A stretch of DNA of 33,122 nt, from positions 1-33,122 of the forward strand of contig JAKSVE010000010.1 in assembly GCA_024408295.1 (NCBI GenBank), given 5' to 3'. This document shows, piece after piece, positions 33,048-33,122 of the stretch. Each line of letters starts with the position of its first letter. Position 1 is the stretch's first letter. This DNA comes from Bacilli bacterium. Lineage in GTDB: Bacteria > Bacillota_I > Bacilli_A > RFN20 > CAG-826. The notes under the pieces are model-generated. The model made no database searches. It was not told the DNA's origin and saw only the letters and a list, made by a program, of their open reading frames with translations. Made by a program: the position numbers and the translations under genes.

Positions 33048-33122
33048 TAAGTCCCGGTTACCAGTACAATTTAACTTGCAGTTTTTTCCCAATTCACCGA
33101 AATTTAACTTGCAGTTTTTTCC
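33048..33122. mobile_element. Possible end of an insertion sequence (IS66-like?)
   Basis: From 33048 the sequence reads GTAAGTCCCGGTTACCAG, then carries two copies of a 22-bp unit. IS66-family ends begin with GTAA, as far as I recall, and transposase-binding repeats near the ends are common. No transposase is in the window, so this is only a suggestion; a repeat-rich intergenic element is the alternative. Confidence 0.3.
33068..33122 (+). repeat. 22-bp direct repeat, two copies, period 33
   Basis: Identical 22-bp copies occupy 33068-33089 and 33101-33122. Each contains TTAACTTGCAG followed by six Ts and CC. The 11-bp gap gives a 33-bp period, three helical turns, and the second copy runs to the window edge, so more copies may follow. 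Confidence 0.9.

Noticed and set aside
1-33122. CRISPR array or tRNA/rRNA genes
   Set aside because: No regularly spaced direct repeats of 25-40 bp with unique spacers were seen; the only short-period DNA repeats are those listed. No tRNA T-arm/acceptor pattern or rRNA segment was recognised.

Overview
The window looks like chromosomal DNA from a low-to-moderate G+C Gram-positive bacterium (Bacillota), most likely a gut or rumen lineage near Bacilli/Erysipelotrichia. This is inferred from strong AGGAGG ribosome-binding sites, standard stop codons with TGG for Trp, Ser-rich lipoproteins with clear lipoboxes, a YtrA-type GntR/ABC cassette, LuxS and OhrR. No rRNA, tRNA or CRISPR array was seen.

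Layout, left to right. (1) 1-4450, minus: the N-terminal ~1480 residues of a giant RHS/YD-repeat protein whose C-terminal tip lies outside the window. (2) 4598-7532: a short-chain dehydrogenase, an unusual GNAT acetyltransferase-Hsp33 fusion on the minus strand, and luxS. (3) 7635-8753: a free-standing, purine-rich region of about 1.08 kb with its own promoter and intrinsic terminator and many GNRA-capped hairpins. It reads as a very large structured non-coding RNA. (4) 8796-17078: a single long operon holding every step from DAHP synthase to chorismate plus the Phe and Tyr branches (pheA-aroB-aroC-aroE/K-aroQ-aroA-tyrA-aroF). It is preceded by a 34-codon leader peptide packed with Phe and Tyr codons and a two-state attenuator. 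(5) 17088-18813: a peroxide-defence operon (flavodoxin, glutathione peroxidase, TSCPD protein, OhrR) with two copies of a palindromic box around its promoter. (6) 18814-19532: a gene-poor stretch with a short hydrophobic peptide on the minus strand converging on a terminated plus-strand RNA, resembling a type I toxin-antitoxin locus. (7) 19533-23278: a 1114-residue secreted beta-solenoid/Ig protein, a 42-residue peptide and a small lipoprotein in tight succession. (8) 23282-27515: an MsbA-like ABC exporter (minus, possibly leaderless mRNA), then a GntR regulator-ATPase-permease operon with a palindrome over the regulator's start. (9) 27655-33005: two very large lipoproteins with strongly biased codon use. 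(10) 33048-33122: a possible insertion-sequence end with a 22-bp direct repeat.

The most interesting items are the ~1.08 kb RNA, the Phe/Tyr leader-peptide attenuator controlling a complete aromatic operon, the GNAT-Hsp33 fusion and the candidate type I toxin-antitoxin locus. All calls come from reading the sequence; no database search was run.
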